Assembly (NCBI GenBank): GCA_002361095.1
Contig: DERU01000297.1
Coordinates: 1 to 6,002 of the forward strand
Source: Lachnospiraceae bacterium UBA3332
GTDB lineage: Bacteria; Bacillota; Clostridia; Lachnospirales; Lachnospiraceae
Length of the DNA: 6,002 nt
Direction of reading: 5' to 3'
Below are positions 5,090 through 6,002 of this stretch, in pieces; position 1 is the first letter of the stretch, and the number at the start of each line of letters is the position of its first letter. Under the pieces are notes generated by a model. The model made no database searches and was not told the origin of the DNA. It saw only the letters and a program-made list of their open reading frames with translations. The translations under genes were made by a program, and so were the position numbers.

Positions 5090-6002
5090 ATGAAAGATTT
5101 TTTCCCGCTCCAGTCCGAAAGCACAGGAAACACCGCCGCGTCTTTCGACCTTGCGGTTGTCCTGAAAAAGATATTCAACGAAACGGAACAGCTGCACGCA
5201 GACCGTTCCGAAGTCCAAAACGACCCTTCCTGCAAACACATGCCCAAAACCCCCTATCAGGAACCGGAAAAAGAACTGGCTGCCATCGGCAATTCACTTC
5301 ATCCATACTATCACAACCTGGTTACGCCTTACTATCTTACGACCGGCAATCTGTTCCTGCGGAAAGGGGAATACGAAGACGCGCATTTCCAAGATTCCCA
5401 CGACTCTTATGTGCACGCCCAATCCGCCCTCCAAAAATGCTTCGAAGCCTGTGAGAAGGACGACTCCTATTCCGAAAGCGTCATTCCCCTGCTTTTGCAT
5501 CTGTGCTTTGGGAAATATTTCCGCAATCTGGGGCACTGTGACCGGCGCAGCAGCTTCCATCTGGCCATGGCAGAATTTAGGACCGTACAAAATCTCCTGT
5601 CCCAAAGAAACCTGCAGGGCCAGAATCCCGAAACCCGGAAACAGGAATTATACATTCGGCTGGATACACAGATCAACATTGCCAGGGCGCACAAAAACCT
5701 ATACGAACTGGACAAAGCGGAAAGCAGCCTTCTTTCTTTTATCGCAGACCTTTCCCGGCATTCCCACGATAACCTCCCTATGGAACTGGCCCATGAAATC
5801 CCCGGTCTGTCCATGAGGGAAAGCGTCCCGGCAGCTGCGGATCCCTATTCTTTATTGGATGAATCCCAGGAATTATACCGCCAATATATGCTGCAGGCTT
5901 TCGTACAGCTTTGCATCGTCTACCGCAAAAAGAGGGATTACGAAAAAGCCGAGCGGATCTGCGCGATTATTTTACGGCATGACCCCCTGAACATAGACGC
6001 CC
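5090..6002 (+). CDS. TPR-like helical repeat protein, 3' end outside the window
   Basis: The frame is open from ATG at 5090 to the window edge, giving 304 residues without a stop. AAAGGAGG at 5074-5081 sits 8 nt upstream and fixes the start. There is no signal peptide or membrane segment. The sequence is helical, and the clearest TPR-type unit is at about 275-304: YMLQAFVQLCIVYRKKRDYEKAERICAIILRHDP, with the A/Y/A/P pattern of the repeat. Looser units appear near 79-112 (YYLTTGNLFLRKGEYEDA), 130-160 (FGKYFRNLGHC...FHLAMAEF) and 186-215 (ELYIRLDTQINIARAHKNLYELDKAESSL). TPR arrays bind partner proteins; any enzymatic or effector domain would lie beyond the edge. It is divergent from the SLATT-type membrane gene across a palindrome, so joint regulation is possible. 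The repeat call is fairly sure; the role is unknown. Confidence 0.85.
   Translation, partial: MKDFFPLQSESTGNTAASFDLAVVLKKIFNETEQLHADRSEVQNDPSCKHMPKTPYQEPEKELAAIGNSLHPYYHNLVTPYYLTTGNLFLRKGEYEDAHFQDSHDSYVHAQSALQKCFEACEKDDSYSESVIPLLLHLCFGKYFRNLGHCDRRSSFHLAMAEFRTVQNLLSQRNLQGQNPETRKQELYIRLDTQINIARAHKNLYELDKAESSLLSFIADLSRHSHDNLPMELAHEIPGLSMRESVPAAADPYSLLDESQELYRQYMLQAFVQLCIVYRKKRDYEKAERICAIILRHDPLNIDA

Noticed and set aside
5294..5814. Minus-strand open frames opposite the TPR-like gene
   Set aside because: The plus-strand frame is open for 913 bases with a strong start and repeat pattern; the minus frames are shadows.

Overview
The window looks like a chromosomal piece of a gut-type Firmicute, most likely a Lachnospiraceae/Clostridia member. 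The grounds are strong AGGAGG-type ribosome binding sites at every gene, moderate GC, short intergenic gaps, and a GH31 glycosidase beside an AraC-type regulator. The organism is inferred from style and gene content only; nothing in the window proves the genus.

Layout, left to right. (1) 13-1155, minus: a 380-residue beta-rich protein that I do not recognise. (2) 1178-2062, minus: an AraC-family regulator with an N-terminal cupin sensor domain, only 22 bp upstream of gene 1, so the two are probably one transcript. (3) 2063-2219: a 157-bp divergent control region with three tandem copies of a 12-bp word (GTAMAAATTGCG-like) at an exact 23-bp period, probably the regulator's operator. (4) 2220-4226, plus: a cytoplasmic GH31 alpha-glycosidase, followed by a perfect 16-bp-stem terminator at 4255-4300. 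(5) 4301-4840, minus: a small two-helix membrane protein of the DUF4231/SLATT type, convergent with the glycosidase. (6) 4841-5089: a 249-bp AT-richer divergent control region with an 8-6-8 palindrome. (7) 5090-6002 and beyond, plus: the first 304 residues of a TPR-like helical repeat protein, open at the right edge.

How they may work together. Genes 2 and 4 form a classical divergent regulator/enzyme pair: the cupin domain would sense a sugar and the regulator would control the GH31 gene through the 23-bp repeats. Gene 1 is transcriptionally tied to the regulator, but its job is unknown. Genes 5 and 7 are divergent over one palindrome. SLATT proteins are predicted membrane effectors in bacterial conflict systems, and TPR proteins often act as scaffolds or sensors there, so this pair is the best candidate for an undescribed module. 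That link is inference from layout, not shown by the sequence. No RNA genes, CRISPR array, insertion sequence or attachment site was seen.
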